A stretch of DNA of 64,000 bases from Ciona savignyi (taxonomy: Eukaryota > Chordata > Ascidiacea > Phlebobranchia > Cionidae): the NCBI GenBank assembly GCA_000149265.1, contig CH003028.1:2094629-2158628 (forward strand), in the 5' to 3' direction. Below the pieces are notes generated by a model. It ran no database searches. It worked only from the letters and a program-made list of their open reading frames with translations, and was not told the origin of the DNA. Shown here piece by piece: positions 12,976 through 24,453 of this stretch (the stretch's first letter is position 1; every line of letters begins with the position of its first letter). A program made the translations under genes and the position numbers.

Positions 12976-15900
12976 ATGTCGTTTTTGCCGTTTTCGAATT
13001 CGTTTTCAACTAATTCAATTGGGACATCAATATCGTCATTGACCGAGGCGCAGGTTTGTTTGTTGTTATTTTTGATGCTTTTCAAACCAGAATCAAACCG
13101 GAATTCCTGATTACAGGCAAAAATAGTCGACGCTGCCAGATCGACGCTAGCCGAGCAACGCAGCCCGGGAAATGGGATTCATTTTCCCGCGGACGATCGA
13201 GGAATTCCCGGGCGACCCGCCGACTTAACTTCGGCGTTATTTGGATTGCCGTACCCAGTTCCAGCCCCAGCTGGGCTAACCCCACCAATCTATTCCAGCC
13301 TCCCACCTGGAATCGACGCGGCAACCCTACACTCCACCCTTGTAAGTTACGAATTACTTTATTGCATGCAAAAAAGTGATATGATTGATGATTACACAAA
13401 CGTACATTGGGTTTGTTGTTTTGTCTATCGGCTAACGCAAAAGCCGTCGAATAACAAGCCTCCTGTGCCAAACAGTCGTTCAGAAGTTTCCTAGAAATTC
13501 CTAAGGAACTGACTGAACAGATGAGAGAGATATTCCAACGTATTGACTCCTGGTCGAGGTCTCTTTCGTTAGCAAATTCGGGAAGTTGGCTCGGTTTAGA
13601 GTACTTGAAGTGACAGAAGTCCTGGACGGGACCACAGTCGATAATTATCCCCGTAATTGCTAAACGAAGTTTCCTGCGTGATTAAATTTTACTCCAAATA
13701 CTGCAATGTGAGGTTCATCACCCGTCAATTTATGGGAACCGCACCCCCATACCGCTTCTGAAACTCTGAAGCCTTCAAAGATCGTCTTAGGTTTGAATTC
13801 CTTAAATTTAAGTCTTTTGCAATTTAACCCCTTATATTTAAACCTATCGTATTTAAATCACTGACATTAAAACCACTTACATTTTAACCCCTTACATTGA
13901 AACCCCTTACATTTTAACCCCTTACATGTAAACCCCTTATATGTGAACCCTTCACTTTTGAACCCCTTACATGTAAACCCCTTATATGTGAACCCTTCAC
14001 TTTTGAACCCCTTACATGTAACTCCTATCTTGTGAACTTTTTTCCTTAAACCCCTCTCATAGGAACCCCTTAAATTTAAACAAACAAGAAATTGGCAATA
14101 ATAATAATACTGGTGAATTGACCAAACTAGGTTCCCATCGACATACAAATGTTGCAGCAATGTTTAACATCGTGGTCCCAACAAATTAGGATACAATTGC
14201 GTGACGTCACTGCTATGATATATTATTTCCATGTTTTATCACAACCTCCGGCGTAACAAAGTTCAGATTAACGAGCGAATTAGACAAGTTCCGATCCACA
14301 CTATTGTTAGCAAACTACCATGATTTCAGTGCAATGGTTCGATTTGTTAGGTAGCAATGGAAATCCGGCAGATCATTTGGAAACTGGTTAATAAGTGGAA
14401 TCGATGTATAAGTTATAGCTTCTGACATATGGTGATGTGGTACTACCAGGAACTTAGATGTATTACTGCGCTTTAAAGCTGGTGTTATTGCTACAGTAAT
14501 GTTGTGGTACTAATTTCTTGATTCGATAAGACGATAACCTTTACTTGTCAAATTGACTGGGGGTATTTATCTATAGACGAACCTTTAAAAGCGATCCGAA
14601 TATTCAGGTCTAACCGACAATTCACGTGTCCCACTCGCGGTTGTATGCACTAATCGACCTCGATAAGCGCGCCACGTACTACAATACCAGCCAACCTTGG
14701 ACGCGCCAGTTGTAGATGGTCTTCGACATCACGAACTATGGTGATAAATGGTCCCGCCATTTTAACTGCGACGTGTGACTTTTAACTCTTGTCGAACCAA
14801 ACACGTCGTGATCTCCAAAACTTATTATTGAAAATGGCTCGATTTTGGCACATCAATTACTAACACTTAAATCAATATAATCGTCAAATCGTTTAACTTG
14901 TTTTCCAAAAACGGCTTTCGTCGTTTTTACAGCAGTAGCTTCGTCTTAACAAGATGGTTATGACGTAATAAACAGACTGAAGACACAGTTGCCTTTTTGT
15001 CCTCGTGACGTCACAAGTAAAAGCTGTACTTCGAATCATGTTGTGTTTAAATTAAAAAGTTTCGTTTTATTTACCAGGAAATGCTGTCGCTAAACAGAAG
15101 TGGTTAAATGTTCGTGCCGTAATTCGGCTTAAACGTTCTTCAATACATACGCTGTGAATTAGCAGTTTTACTTTCAATTGAGTTAATTTATATTCTTTTG
15201 TGTATTAGGACGTCACACTGAATAATTGAAAAATTTTGCCCACAGAGTCGAATAGACCCGAAAGAATTATCAGCGTGGGGAAACCCCATGGCCCCTACGC
15301 ACCTTTACCCCTACGACCAAGCCCTCATGTATCAGCACAGTGGGTAAGTGATGTGTTCCCTTTTTTCTATTTTTTTGGGTTCCTGTTTTACCTGCCAATA
15401 TGATCCACATGTTAATTAAATTCATGCGCACACAAATATACAGATAAACCGTTCGGGCGAGTTACGCCGAAAGCCAGACAGCCACAATACTGCTTGTCCC
15501 ATTGTTCAGCTTAACGTCGGAAAATGCTAATTCGAGAACTATTGAGTTGCGATGCAAATATCTGGAATGCAAATTGTGTGTAACTGTACTCTGGATTTCA
15601 CATGGGGCGGAAATAATAACGCGACGGCGCGTTTCGGCTGGGTTAACCCACTTACCCCTGATTTCTACCCATAACATTGGTCCCGTGAACCTTACCCCTG
15701 ATTACAGACCGCTATGAAAAGCGGTTGACTTTGTGATGTCATAGGTTTTTAATGAACTAGCAAAGCGCGCCGCTGTAGGGTCTCAATATTATCGACGTTT
15801 TGACCAATTTGTGGGAAAATCGCGTTTCGAAGCTTCGCGCTCGAAGTTGGGCGCTCGGGAAGACGCGCAAGGGAGCCTTCGCGCTGTGGAATTAAAAGGA

Positions 15901-18900
15901 TTTCTGCGGTGACGATCGCTTCCGGTTTTCGGCCATATTTGGAAGTCGGACACGAATTTCGCGCTGCAGAACACAACGCAATCTAGTTGATTGCGGGGTC
16001 AAGCGCAGTGCAACGAGTCATCGGCGCAATGTTTCTGGAATCGAAAAACATTGGCAATTTGTACACCACAGTGTAACGACAGTCAATTGGTGTAAATATA
16101 CGTCATCTAGTCATTTGCTTATCCTCGCGGTGTTTTCTACCAGTGTTTTACTTAACTCAAAACATCCCATAAAATCTCTGCACACTTGTGCAACGAATTT
16201 ACTGTGGCAATTTGGCAGTTGTAGGAAATAAATTCGGTAAACATTTCATTGCGCCCTAAACGTACGTCTTAAAAGAAAAAAATACGGCGATTCAAGGCCT
16301 TATGTGTGTCTTAGCACATGCTCTGTGTATAAAAACTTACAGCTATTACAACTAGGGATGCACAAACTAGAATATCGAATCTTCTGGATTCGAATCCTAC
16401 GGGATTCGAATCCAAATATTACGTTTATTTCGAATATTTGGATTCGAAATAATATACATTGCACATTAAGAAACTATAATTGCATGGAGATTACAATGGA
16501 TATTATAAGCATGGGCGCCGACTTCCGCCGTTGCAACGTTGTAAATTCGCCGCAATGTCTGTTTTATAATTACGCAAAAACTTCCATGCGCATTTAAATA
16601 ATTATAACATTAAATCGTCTAACGGCAGCGCCGCTTTTCCAGTGGTGTTTATTGCTTTGATCGGCGGTTTGACCTAGGGTTACGTTGACCTAGATTTAAT
16701 ACAGGACCACTGACGCACTCCCGTTTTTCCCCACGTTCTTCCCATTACTAAGTATTAGCTAGAGAGAACAGTAGGCTAACATCGGTTAACGGTTAACGGT
16801 TTTTTTCTTTGATCAGTTAACCGTTATAAGAATCTGGGTTCTTGCACAGCCCTCGCAGACACATAAATATTTGGTATATTCTTTCCGTTTTGTTGACGCT
16901 GAGCTGCGTATTGACGACCATGCAGTATTTCAGCGGGGGAAGTAGTTAGATTAAACACTTAAACTCCTGGCTTAATCTTTTAGCTTTGTAAATCGTTAGT
17001 ATCATAGTTCTATCCGAGTTAGTTCGAGGCATAGGGCCGATTGTGACGTCATAAAATTTCGCGCAACGGTTAAATTTTACTGAAGTCGCCGCCTATGATT
17101 ATAAGTATGTAATCACACTGGCCAAAGAGGTAGTCAGCTGAAGCAGGAATTTTTGACGATCTTGCCACTTAACTCGAGTTTGCTTTTTAATATAGAATAG
17201 GATTCGATATTCTGGATTCGAAATAACTATTCTAGAATACCAAGATATTCTAGTTTGTGCATCCCTAATTACAACCCTTTGTTTTAAAACGTAATAAAGT
17301 GGTCAGAAAAGCTTCTTAAAATAAATAGGGTTAAATTGGCCTATGGGCTCCTCTTTACACTATGGAAATTTTTGCCTAAAAACGTTGATATGTGTGTAAA
17401 GATTTTGCTTAGGTATTTTCGTTGTAAACCCGGTCCGCGACCTTACAAACCTATGCATTACCTTCCTAAGTCTGTTCGTGTAGGTAATGGAAACGCAACC
17501 GCAATTGGACAAACCGCGGTCCATCCTGTCTTTACATCTGTGGTTTGGAGGTTTAATTTCCACTCGCATTGAATGTGCAAGGTTATTATGGGGGCAGTGG
17601 AAATTCAGTTGTGTAGAACAAGTTCAACGGTGTCTTCCTACAAACGTTGATCTATTTTTATTTGTTGGCGACTCGACTTGTTGGCTGTTTGTGTCTTATT
17701 GTTGGCCACAAACCAGTATGGGCCAGTTGACTGTTGAACAACCAGACCTTAGTGAATACTTACTTTAACAAAGAGTTAAATTTGTAAACCACCGTTTTTT
17801 ACTTACAAACTTAATGCATAAAATGACTTGATTTTGATAAAAACAACAGTAAAGCTAGTGTAGTTGGGGTTAAATAAACGTGAATTTTGTTTCCGATTTG
17901 TTTGGAATTTTACATGAAATAGTTGAACCAAAGTTGGCAACAGTTATTGGGAGAAATGTTTGCAAAATACATGTTTATTTAACTTAAACTATATATTGGC
18001 TTTATTGGTTTTCGTCAAAATTGAGCTTTTCTTTGCATTGTGTTTATAAGTAGGAATACCCAATTAACAGGTTTAATTCTTTGTTCAAACTCGATTTTTT
18101 CGCCAAAAATCGCGTCACGGATTTCCCATTTTCCTTGGTGGTGTGTTAACAGTTAAAATTTCCTTTTTTCGCATTGCCAAAGTAGGGTTGTAGGTGCTGA
18201 TTTTGCTACAATATTAATCACAACCGTAATACAGTTATACCGGTTAGTTAGACCCTTGCCCGGTCAGCACTTCCCAGTAAAAGTTGCACAGAATCAACTA
18301 CTAACTATGACGTGTATATACACAATACAAACTTGTTTCGTCACAAGGAAGCTAATTATACTGTGAATTTTGAAAGCAACAGTATTTTCATGAAATATCA
18401 ACGCCTACAGTACAAGCTGTTGCGTCATAAATAAGCTTTGTGACACAATAAGCAACGAGTTTCTAAACTGTAGTCGTTGTTTAATCTATATTTAAACAAA
18501 AGCGTGGGACTAATTAATTGCAACTTTTGCGTGTAGAATGACATGTTTGTCCACCTCTGCGTTTTGCAATGTTTAGAAATTGGACCAATTCTATTTTCAG
18601 ATTCTACCGACCAATTTTAACAACTTTCACCTGATCAAATGTTACCGTCCGCGGCTCAATTTTTAAAATAAAATTTTACTTTTCAGGTATGGACTGTCCC
18701 TGGCAGACGGAGCTCGCCGTAAAAACGCAACAAGAGAAACCACATCGACGTTAAAAGCCTGGCTGAACGAGCACAGAAAGAACCCGTACCCCACTAAAGG
18801 GGAGAAAATAATGCTGGCTATCATTTCAAAAATGACGCTGACTCAGGTACGCTAGGTGTTTAGCTTTGTAACATGGTTGTGTTGCTAGTGAAAGCGGTAT

Positions 18901-21900
18901 CGGGTTCGATCTTTACATGTCCCACATTCTGCACCATTATGTTCTAAAGAAAAACACCCAGAAGTTGTTCTCTTAATCTAGTATAGATTCAAATAGACTG
19001 ATCAAAAATTTAAATTTGTAAATTTAAAAACTGATTTCAGTAGCTTCTGTAAGTTGACTGTGGGCACACGGTAATGGCGGTGATATGGCCTAGTGCTCTT
19101 AAATATAGAAATTAATACTACATGGATGGATTTGCAGACGTCTTTGCTTTTTAATCTTATTTACTCATTCCTGCTTGCAATGAGGTTGATATTTTCGAAG
19201 GTTTTGATTTTTAAATATATTGTTACCTCATTTATAGTTGTAACGAGTTGATATTTCAAAGGTTTCGACTTGGTTCGCGAACGCCCGACGTCGTTTAAAG
19301 AAGGAAAACCGTATGACCTGGTCCCCTCGGAATCGATGCAGCGAAGATAACGAAAGAGAAAGCGAGGATGAAGAGCAAGAGAGAGTGGGAGAAGGTGAGA
19401 GTTCACCCGACTAAAATATCAGGCTGAACATGTGGTTCCAAAGCGGACATCATCTTTTTAAAAATTTAGTGTAGAAGGAGTTGCTCAGAGTCGAGATGCC
19501 TGAGCTAGTATATATTTTTTTAACCGGGCTATGTTTCGAACCCAGAATGGTCTCATCACTTAGTTCATTTTTATATACAATTCCGTATATGTTTTGGTCG
19601 GCTTAACCATTCGGCTAAACGGTCCAAAATTCACATGATAGCGGACCTGACGCCCTAGTCCGGTGTGAATTTTAAATTATACCACACAGCCTAGTCGATA
19701 ATCCCCGTGTGGCGCACGTATCCAGTGGAGCTAATTTGCATACAGCAACACGTTTTTACTTCTGTTCAATCAGTCTGGGGTTAGTCTATCGAATCGCCAT
19801 TTGTATTAATCAATGCAGGAACAGCGTCAAATATGCAAAGTAGTAGACTACTGTTCTATCACATTTGCCTTTACATGGACGTGTAGATTTGAATATTGCT
19901 TGTCACTGCATGAAGCAAAACATAATCCGACCTTTGTACCAGCGCCAGAGGTGTTTTTGTAACCTATTGCTGTATCGGCACTGCGTATTCTGTCCGATTT
20001 GGGTCTTAGCTAATTGGCGGCGCTTTTAAAAAGTTGTTCTTCCCTAAAACAAGCAAGACTATACAATGTCCTAGTATGTCGTCGACGCTTAAAATCTTGG
20101 GGTCTTTTAATTACCACAATTACAGGTTGATTGTTAATGACTCGGCTGTGTTAGTCTGAGAAGTAACAGTTCACAATTGGGCAGCTACCGTTCTATGATT
20201 AACCATACAGTTTGAGTGATTCGATACCACTTCCGGGAAATAGCATCTAATTCATGTCTATGGATAACAAGAGATATTATCGGATCAACTGGTTATGCTA
20301 TGGGGTGCTTTGTGAGTTGAACTTATTTCGTTGAAATGCACGAGAGAGAACATGCTGCCAGATGTTTAGTTCTGTATCGTGTTTCAAATTGTTTCCCTGA
20401 ATCCGTTACATGTCAAAAGGATACAATTGTTCGCCAATACGCCCGATGTACTTTGCTCGTTTGTGAATAAAGCGAAGGAAACAAAAGCTATCACATCGCA
20501 TCCTGTCCATATGCCGGCGTGTTCTCTCGCGTCTGCGGCTCCAAATACGTGTGCGCGCGCAGTTTGAGTCGTGAACTTAATACTGCTAATTATAACCGGG
20601 CACCTCGGGAATATTCGTGCCCTTGTAAGTATCGCGTGACAAGCCTTGCAAGTTGGCGCAGCGCCAACGTCTTTAACGTGTCAAGCACTTGTAGCAGCAC
20701 GAATAGCAGGTTGTACAAGGAAGGTATTGAAAAGTGCGATTTGATCGATAAATCACCGATTGACGCCATGGGAACCTTAAACAATCTTCGATTTGTACGT
20801 TTTCGATGTCGGTCCGTTTCGAACAAGCTAATTAATGGCGGTTGGTCATTTCATTCTACATCGATGCAGCTGTGCGTGGTTTTGAGACAGGCGTGGCCGT
20901 GTCGGAATTGTACGGCGCGATTAATCGCGAAAAACGCGACATTGTCGGAAGAGAAATCTCTGATGCACATTATCCGGTGAACGAAGGTCGTCTGGCCGAC
21001 CTCACGCGATTTCCTAGATGCAATCCGCTATGGTGACAAACGGTTGACGCCATTTTGATAATGACCTCTCTGGAAAGTGACGGCCAGCGACACCGTCTTG
21101 TTTATGCGATGACGCCAGGTCAACATAACACGTCACGTTGTATGTAAATTAAACAACGGGGAGCTGAAATAAGCGATGAACCTTCACACGCATGTCTCGT
21201 CCAAGCAAGAACGTATAAACAACAACGTTAAATCAGCGTTGCTGCTTAACCGTGAACTTACACGCACGGCAGGTTAATTTTAACTGGTGAAGACGTGCAG
21301 ATGAGCCTTACCTCGTTACGTGGTACAAATGTTACATGTTTTATCTTGGTATGTGTTTTCTGCCTAAAAGTGTAACACAAATAGCAAGCTTAGCAAACGG
21401 ATACTTTTAAACTTAGTGGATTATTGTGTTACCTAAAACAGTAGAAGCATCTTCTAACATGCAATGCACTGCAGCGGCTCCGGTAACCTGACCATAGGCT
21501 CGAGGTAATCTGACGATTAATCGCTTGGTAACGCTACTTTTTTTTCCATTTTAGGATTAAAAATATTTGTATTATTCTATTGAATTGCCGTCCTCCTTAC
21601 CATGGGATCGATCCCGCGACCCTCCGTCCTTAGGGCGCAATTCCCACGCCTGTCACTTCGAACCTGATACCGGGGAACATTTCTCGAGAACAGGAGTTGT
21701 TACCGACGTTGATTGTGTTGTAATAATGACCCGCTTGTCGTAATAATGGCAATTCTTTGTCGCGTCTGTCGGCGTCGCGATTTCCCGAAAGCCGAGACCG
21801 CGTTTCGGCTGATGGTGTCACGTGCACGCCTGCATCGCGAGGAGTCGCGAACGCGCTTGTAACGTCACAGCCATTCATTTCTATTTTTGCATGTTTCTCA

Positions 21901-22772
21901 TTGTTTCTTCTTTTTTTACAGATGGGAATTCCCCCGACGTGATGCGGCACCAAGATCGACGAGATAACGAACCAAACGTCGCGAGATCGAATCCGACTGT
22001 CGGTCCCTCGGACCTCGCTTATCAACGTCACCACCGGGCGCACCAGCAGCAGATGTTTCTACGCCATCTCGCCTCTTTGCCGCCGCACTTGCGATCGGGC
22101 GACCCCTTCCGACAGTTCCAACTGCAGAACCAACGACTCGCGGTTCAGGGACTTCCCCGGATTCACCCGCGCGGGTTCGAGCAGCCGGATCAGCAGCGGC
22201 GCAGCAGTCTGAGCTCGCCCTCGGCGTCCGCGTCAAGCTACGACCGTTCCCCGTCACCTGTAAACCAACAGCGTAACTTCCGGCCGCCGCCGCCCCTCAA
22301 CCAGATCGGGCTTTCCTCCAAATCACCCACACGTCGCTTCCGCTTTTCTCCAGATCGTGTACCGCGCGACGAAGCCGACGACAGCGCCAAGAAGACGGAA
22401 AAGAAACCGAAAATTTGGTCGCCAGTCTCGTTAACCGAATCCAACTCGACTTCTCAAGACGCACCCCCGAGCCCACGTCAAAGAGAAGAAGCCCCGAACG
22501 GGAAATCCCCCCCGAACCCCATGGCGGTGGCCCAAGCGTGGATGGAGGAATACCAGCGCCAACTAGCGACGCGGAATCCCCAACTTTTAGCTTCGACCCT
22601 GGCTTCAATTGCCGCGAAAAGAGGAGTTTCCGGGGGGTTCCCCTTTCTGCCTTACCCGACGGCCCTTCCGACGTCACGGGATTCCCCGACGAAGACGTCA
22701 CGTGATGACGACGAGTCCCTTACGTCCGACACGGAAGGCGAAGCCAACATGCGTAAGTTTGAGCGGTTATGA
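12976..22772 (+). CDS. Irx: Iroquois-class TALE homeodomain transcription factor, six exons
   Basis: Nuclear DNA-binding protein of the Iroquois family, which patterns ectoderm and neural tissue in animals. Exons: 12976-13053, 13117-13341, 15246-15343, 18687-18846, 19262-19394 and 21922-22772; every junction has GT/AG and keeps frame, giving 514 residues. The start MSF matches the N-terminus of vertebrate IRX proteins. Exon 3 holds the YPYDQAL stretch that precedes the homeodomain in the family. The homeodomain spans about residues 144-207: [20 protein letters not shown], then NPYP (the three-residue TALE loop) and [13 protein letters not shown] in the recognition helix. An intron splits it just before VSTWF. 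An acidic stretch follows, then a Gln/Pro/Ser-rich C-terminal region with KPKIWS at 393-398, a family hallmark. A canonical Iro box was not recognised. An in-frame GTAAGT at 22753 could splice to a further exon, so the last seven residues are uncertain. Family assignment is very secure; the paralogue (Irx-A, B or C) is not. Confidence 0.96.
13780..14080. repeat. Minisatellite in Irx intron 2, unit about 17-18 bp
   Basis: A degenerate tandem array with core CCCCTTACATKTAAA and variants (CCCTTCACTTTTGAA, CCTTATATGTGAA), roughly 15 copies. On the minus strand it reads as an open frame with repeated [13 protein letters not shown]-like units. That frame is a by-product of the repeat and lies inside an intron, so it is not called as a gene. 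Confidence 0.85.
15780..15975. other. GC-rich, CpG-rich patch in Irx intron 3
   Basis: This patch is clearly richer in C+G and CpG than the surrounding intron and includes GTGGGAA, a match to the Su(H)/RBPJ core. It contains overlapping open frames but no splice-bounded exon in phase with Irx. It may be an intronic regulatory element; this is inference from base composition only. Confidence 0.25.
16353..17267. mobile_element. hAT-type miniature transposon (MITE), 915 bp, in Irx intron 3
   Basis: The ends are inverted repeats: TAGGGATGCACAAACTAGAA on the left, and its complement ending GTTTGTGCATCCCTA on the right. Flanking bases 16345-16352 and 17268-17275 are both ATTACAAC, an exact 8-bp target-site duplication typical of hAT transposons. 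The interior has no transposase-like frame, so it is non-autonomous. It also carries sub-terminal palindromes around GGATTCGAATCC. The intact target duplication suggests a fairly recent insertion into the homeobox gene's intron. Confidence 0.92.
19520..19624 (-). repeat. SINE-B copy (tRNA-like) in Irx intron 5
   Basis: Read on the minus strand: an A-box-like GGTTAAGCCGACC near one end, and at the other a B-box-like GGTTCGAAAC reading into AGCCCGG. The layout matches the copies at 42.7 and 59.9 kb. It is degenerate. Confidence 0.65.
21440..21527 (+). repeat. SINE-A fragment (3' body) in Irx intron 5
   Basis: Contains GCTCCGGTAACCTGAC and GAGGTAATCTGACGATT, matching the 3' half of the full SINE-A copy at 51.8 kb. 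It has no tRNA-like head or TCCTA tail, so it is a truncated old copy. Confidence 0.65.
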
Positions 22773-23387
22773 CAAAATAGTGCGCGTTTTCCCTGCCGAG
22801 ATGGGAACAATTGAATATTGAGGGATCAACTTACAGTGTGGTAGATTTTCCGCGTTTCAAACAATCGACTTCCGCGCCCCGGCAGCGCCGTTGTGGGCGA
22901 TAAAACAATGCAGGGCGCGTTCCTACGCGAATACTCTTTGTCGTGTTTTCCAGGGCTGTCGCGGTTTCAGATTAAAGCGATTCACGCAAAACAATCAGCT
23001 TTATCCGCCACGAATCTCGTTTGTCGCTTTTTTGATTATGTGATCACGATGCATAGGACTGAGTAATATCACGCCGAAGCGGTCGCGCGCGTCACCTGTC
23101 CATCTGCCGCCCGTCTCATTCCAGTCACGTATCTATTATATTCGATTGCATTCAGATCGAAGTGAATGAGCGTAAATTGCTGTTTGATTGATCTGTTTTT
23201 GCTGTCGTTGCGTTGTAACCGCTCAGCTTCAGACTTGGAAAAGTATGCGCTGCCATTACGTTAGAACCGAAAAACGTTTTGACCCTTTAGCTTTTACTGT
23301 TTCACGTTCAAACATGCGCTTTCGCCTACTAGGATCTGGTGTTTGGTTCATTGTACTGGGCGTAAGCTTGAGCGTCAGTATATAAGA

Positions 23388-23393
23388 AATAAA
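23388..23393 (+). terminator. Candidate poly(A) signal of the Irx gene
   Basis: AATAAA followed by a GT-rich stretch (CTGTGTTTCTCG) within about 30 bases. It is the first well-formed signal found after the last certain Irx exon. It would give a 3' UTR of about 600 bases, or would follow a final exon starting at 22954. Confidence 0.45.
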
Positions 23394-23460
23394 AAACTGT
23401 GCGCTGGCGCGCAAGCCTGTGTTTCTCGTTTTTGTACATTTTAAATCGTTTGTACGATCA

Positions 23461-23560
23461 AGTGACCGAATGGTTAACGCGGCTGATTCATGAACCGAAT
23501 TACATACATAAAAACGGTCTTAGAAACAAGCCATTATGAGTTCAAAACTAAGTCCGTTAA
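23461..23560 (+). repeat. SINE-B copy
   Basis: Starts with ACCGAATGGTTAACGCGGC (A-box-like) and ends with GAGTTCAAAACTAAGTCC (B-box-like). It has the same layout and spacing as the other SINE-B copies. Confidence 0.65.
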
Positions 23561-23940
23561 AAATGTTTTTACCCGATCGGTCACTGTAAGCTTCCCATTT
23601 TTTGTATGTAGCGCTACATGATTCGGTCGCCCAAACCCATCGTTAGTTTATTTAAGCACTACAATCGCCACCTTGATAGATTTAAATTTATTTCATTTTA
23701 AGATTAGCGCAATGCACGGCAAAATTATACAGCTAAAGGCAAATTATACAGCTAAAAACAGGATATAATCAACTACCTTTATAACTGCATTACGTTGGTA
23801 AAGTATAAAAACTCCCGACTTTTTCTGTGTATTTATTGTGCGATTTTAAGATATAAAAATGAACTGAGGTTAAAAGTTGGCGAGCTTTTGCTGACAGCTG
23901 TTTAATCATGTTCGCATTTGGTTATGTGTATTTTTGTATG

Positions 23941-24030
23941 TTCGTGTGGTTAACACGACCGATACGTATGATTATAAACAAATAAGTCTAAACAACGAGC
24001 CCACCGTGGGTTCAAAACTGAGCCTAGTAG
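23941..24030 (+). repeat. SINE-B copy at the head of a 70-bp tandem array
   Basis: GTGGTTAACACGACCGATAC at the start and GGGTTCAAAACTGAGCC at the end. Its 3' end runs directly into the tandem array at 24039, so the array may have grown from this copy's flank. Confidence 0.7.
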
Positions 24031-24038
24031 AAAATGCT

Positions 24039-24453
24039 TGTGTATTTTTACTAAACCGGGCTCTCTAACTTACCAATACAGATTCAGAATCGAAATAACC
24101 AAAATGTTTGTGTATTTTTTTTAAAGAGCGCCCTCTAACTTACCAATACAGGTTCAGAATAAAAAAATAACCAAAATTCGTGTGTATTTTTCTTAAACCG
24201 CGACTTCTAACTTACCAATACAGATTCAGAATCGAAATAACCAAAATTCGTGTGTATTTTTCTTAAACCGCGACTTCTAACTTACCAATACAGATTCAGA
24301 ATCGAAATAACCAAAATTCGTGTGTATTTTTCTTAAACCGCGACTTCTAACTTACCAATACAGATTCAGAATCGAAATAACCAAAATTCGTGTGTATTTT
24401 TCTTAAACCGCGCCCTCTAACTTACCAATACAGATTCAGAATTGAAATAACCA
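24039..24453. repeat. Tandem array of six units, period 70-72 bp
   Basis: Units begin at 24039, 24109, 24181, 24251, 24321 and 24391, each starting TGTGTATTTTT and containing CTAACTTACCAATACAG. Units 3 to 5 are nearly identical, while the first two and the last are more diverged. This suggests recent amplification of the central copies. Confidence 0.92.

Noticed and set aside
13082-13471. 129-codon minus-strand frame over Irx exon 2
   Set aside because: It is the shadow of the GC-rich exon 2, whose plus-strand frame fits the gene with correct splice sites.
20519-20980. 153-codon open frame on the plus strand in Irx intron 5
   Set aside because: It has overlapping frames on both strands, cannot be joined in phase with Irx exons, and shows no domain.
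21630-22701. Several long minus-strand and alternative-frame ORFs over Irx exon 6
   Set aside because: GC-rich coding sequence suppresses stops in other frames. Only the plus frame continues the homeodomain reading frame and carries KPKIWS.
24039-24453. Regularly spaced repeats suggesting a CRISPR array
   Set aside because: The units are directly abutting 70-bp tandem repeats without unique spacers, in an animal genome.
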